NCBI GenBank assembly: GCA_963694535.1
Contig: CAVODE010000094.1
Coordinates: 1 to 6,188, forward strand
Reading direction: 5' to 3'
Length of the DNA: 6,188 nucleotides
DNA from: UBA2979 sp963694535
Lineage (GTDB): Bacteria > Chloroflexota > Dehalococcoidia > UBA2979
In this document: positions 5,443 through 6,188 of the stretch, piece after piece
Position numbering within the stretch: position 1 is the stretch's first letter
How the letters are laid out: each line of letters starts with the position of its first letter
Position numbers and translations under genes: made by a program
The notes under the pieces: generated by a model
Database searches by the model: none
Seen by the model: the letters and a program-made list of their open reading frames with translations, nothing else
What the model was told of the DNA's origin: nothing

Positions 5443-6188
5443 CTAATTTTCAATATTCACAACTAGAGGGCTTCCTGTGTAAACTATTAGGCCCTCATCG
5501 ATCACCGTATAACCAAAATATATATTTAATAAAACTGATGTCACTCCTAAATCGCTGGGTATTAAATCGTCAAATACCCTGAGATTTTCGATAGCTCTCA
5601 AAGGCCTCGATTCAATCGAACCGACCAAAACTGGCGCAGCCATATCAAAATTAACAAAAGCACCCTCAGAGTTCATTTGAAAAGCCCCCAAAGCCCCCGC
5701 ATCGATAATTATATGCGTCGTGCCTGTTTTTCCGACATGCCCTGAAACAATATTGATAGTACCCTCGGTAGTTATTTTATCATTAGGTGTAAATTTTAAT
5801 TTAAAGCCTAGCTCGATATCCCTGATCGATCCTGCTAAAAATTTCGAAGAGTAAGATTTACCATCAGATGATCTTGTTGGAAGTGTCGGACGTGTTGGTG
5901 AAAATTGTTCGTGTTGGTATCGAACAATTTTCATGGCCGCTACAGCATCAGCTCCGTTTTGGTCATCAGAACGATCGACCCCGCAGGCTACTCCTACGAC
6001 CTTAACATAGGAAGGTTCGTCAACATATGAGCAATCCGATCGAGAAAAATCCGAGAACCGATTAATCGGAACAGCGTTTCCAAACTCAGTGTTGTACGGC
6101 ATGATAGTTGCAAACTCGTCTTTTATGGCATGGCCCGTCGCCCAAGGAAAGGTGCCAACAGTCAAGGCATCATCACCAAATATATCTC
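5443..6188 (-). CDS. Secreted metzincin (reprolysin-like) metalloprotease, C-terminal part
   Basis: The frame is open to the right edge, so only the last 247 residues are visible and the start lies outside; TTG at 6165 is internal. Visible residues 10-31 (VGTFPWATGH, then FATIMPY) match the region after the zinc helix in reprolysin-like and peptidyl-Asp-type metallopeptidases, and TIMPY carries the Met-turn (Met29). FGNAVPINRFSD (35-46), a Cys52/Cys68 pair in CSY...ACGVD, and NGADAVAAMKIVRYQ (77-91) complete the usual end of that catalytic domain. The HExxHxxGxxH zinc motif should lie just beyond the window. About 150 residues follow (from about 98): a Pro/Thr/Ser linker and a beta-rich domain ending YFGYTVIDEGLIVYTGSPLV, probably for substrate or surface binding. 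The stop TAG is at 5443-5445. The gene converges on the hydrolase and signal-peptide ORF; no clear terminator is seen between them. Confidence 0.8.
   Translation of the reverse strand, partial: DIFGDDALTVGTFPWATGHAIKDEFATIMPYNTEFGNAVPINRFSDFSRSDCSYVDEPSYVKVVGVACGVDRSDDQNGADAVAAMKIVRYQHEQFSPTRPTLPTRSSDGKSYSSKFLAGSIRDIELGFKLKFTPNDKITTEGTINIVSGHVGKTGTTHIIIDAGALGAFQMNSEGAFVNFDMAAPVLVGSIESRPLRAIENLRVFDDLIPSDLGVTSVLLNIYFGYTVIDEGLIVYTGSPLVVNIEN

Noticed and set aside
5295..5582. A 95-codon plus-strand frame from TTG 5295.
   Set aside because: It overlaps the 3' end of the metalloprotease antisense, lacks an SD and has no recognisable domain. It is kept only as the frame that a fifth pentamer unit would enter.

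Overview
The window looks like chromosomal DNA from a Gram-negative bacterium, most probably a free-living, perhaps marine, gammaproteobacterium. This is inferred from the Sec-type signal peptides, Shine-Dalgarno (SD) starts, moderate to low G+C and gene families; no rRNA or other marker gene is present. Five substantial genes are supported, one of them cut by the window edge. Several short coding relics lie in unusually gene-poor spacers. No IS element, CRISPR array or complete RNA gene was found.

Left part (1-1650): a vestigial signal-peptide sequence runs into a secreted SnoaL/NTF2-like protein (110-610, +). This gene converges on a membrane-anchored SAM-dependent methyltransferase of the leucine carboxyl methyltransferase/TIGR00027 type (664-1632, -). 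Middle (1650-2619): nearly 1 kb without a full-length gene. It holds a 52-residue kelch-repeat relic (1877-2035, -), a possible minus-strand promoter with an adjacent dyad, and a 24-codon ORF (2508-2582, +). The SD of that small ORF is buried in one of two mutually exclusive hairpins, just upstream of the next gene.

Right part (2620-6188): a cytoplasmic carotenoid-oxygenase/RPE65-family non-heme iron dioxygenase (2620-4026, +) with all four iron histidines and three second-shell glutamates. It is followed by an exported MetX-like alpha/beta hydrolase (4161-5240, +). The hydrolase stop codon shares one base with the GTG of a 39-codon signal-peptide ORF that contains four tandem GCTCT pentamers. 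Converging from the right edge is the C-terminal part of a secreted metzincin-type metalloprotease with an extra beta-rich tail (5443-6188, -).

The genes do not form a recognisable named pathway. The oxygenase and hydrolase are co-oriented and could be co-expressed, for example cleaving an unsaturated substrate and handling an acyl or ester compound outside the cytoplasm, but that is inference. The most unusual signal is the signal-peptide element. An exact 26-bp repeat encoding the end of a Sec signal peptide occurs at both ends of the window (76-101 and 5283-5308). The right copy carries an expanded pentamer tract, reminiscent of the phase-variable CTCTT leader repeats of neisserial opa genes.
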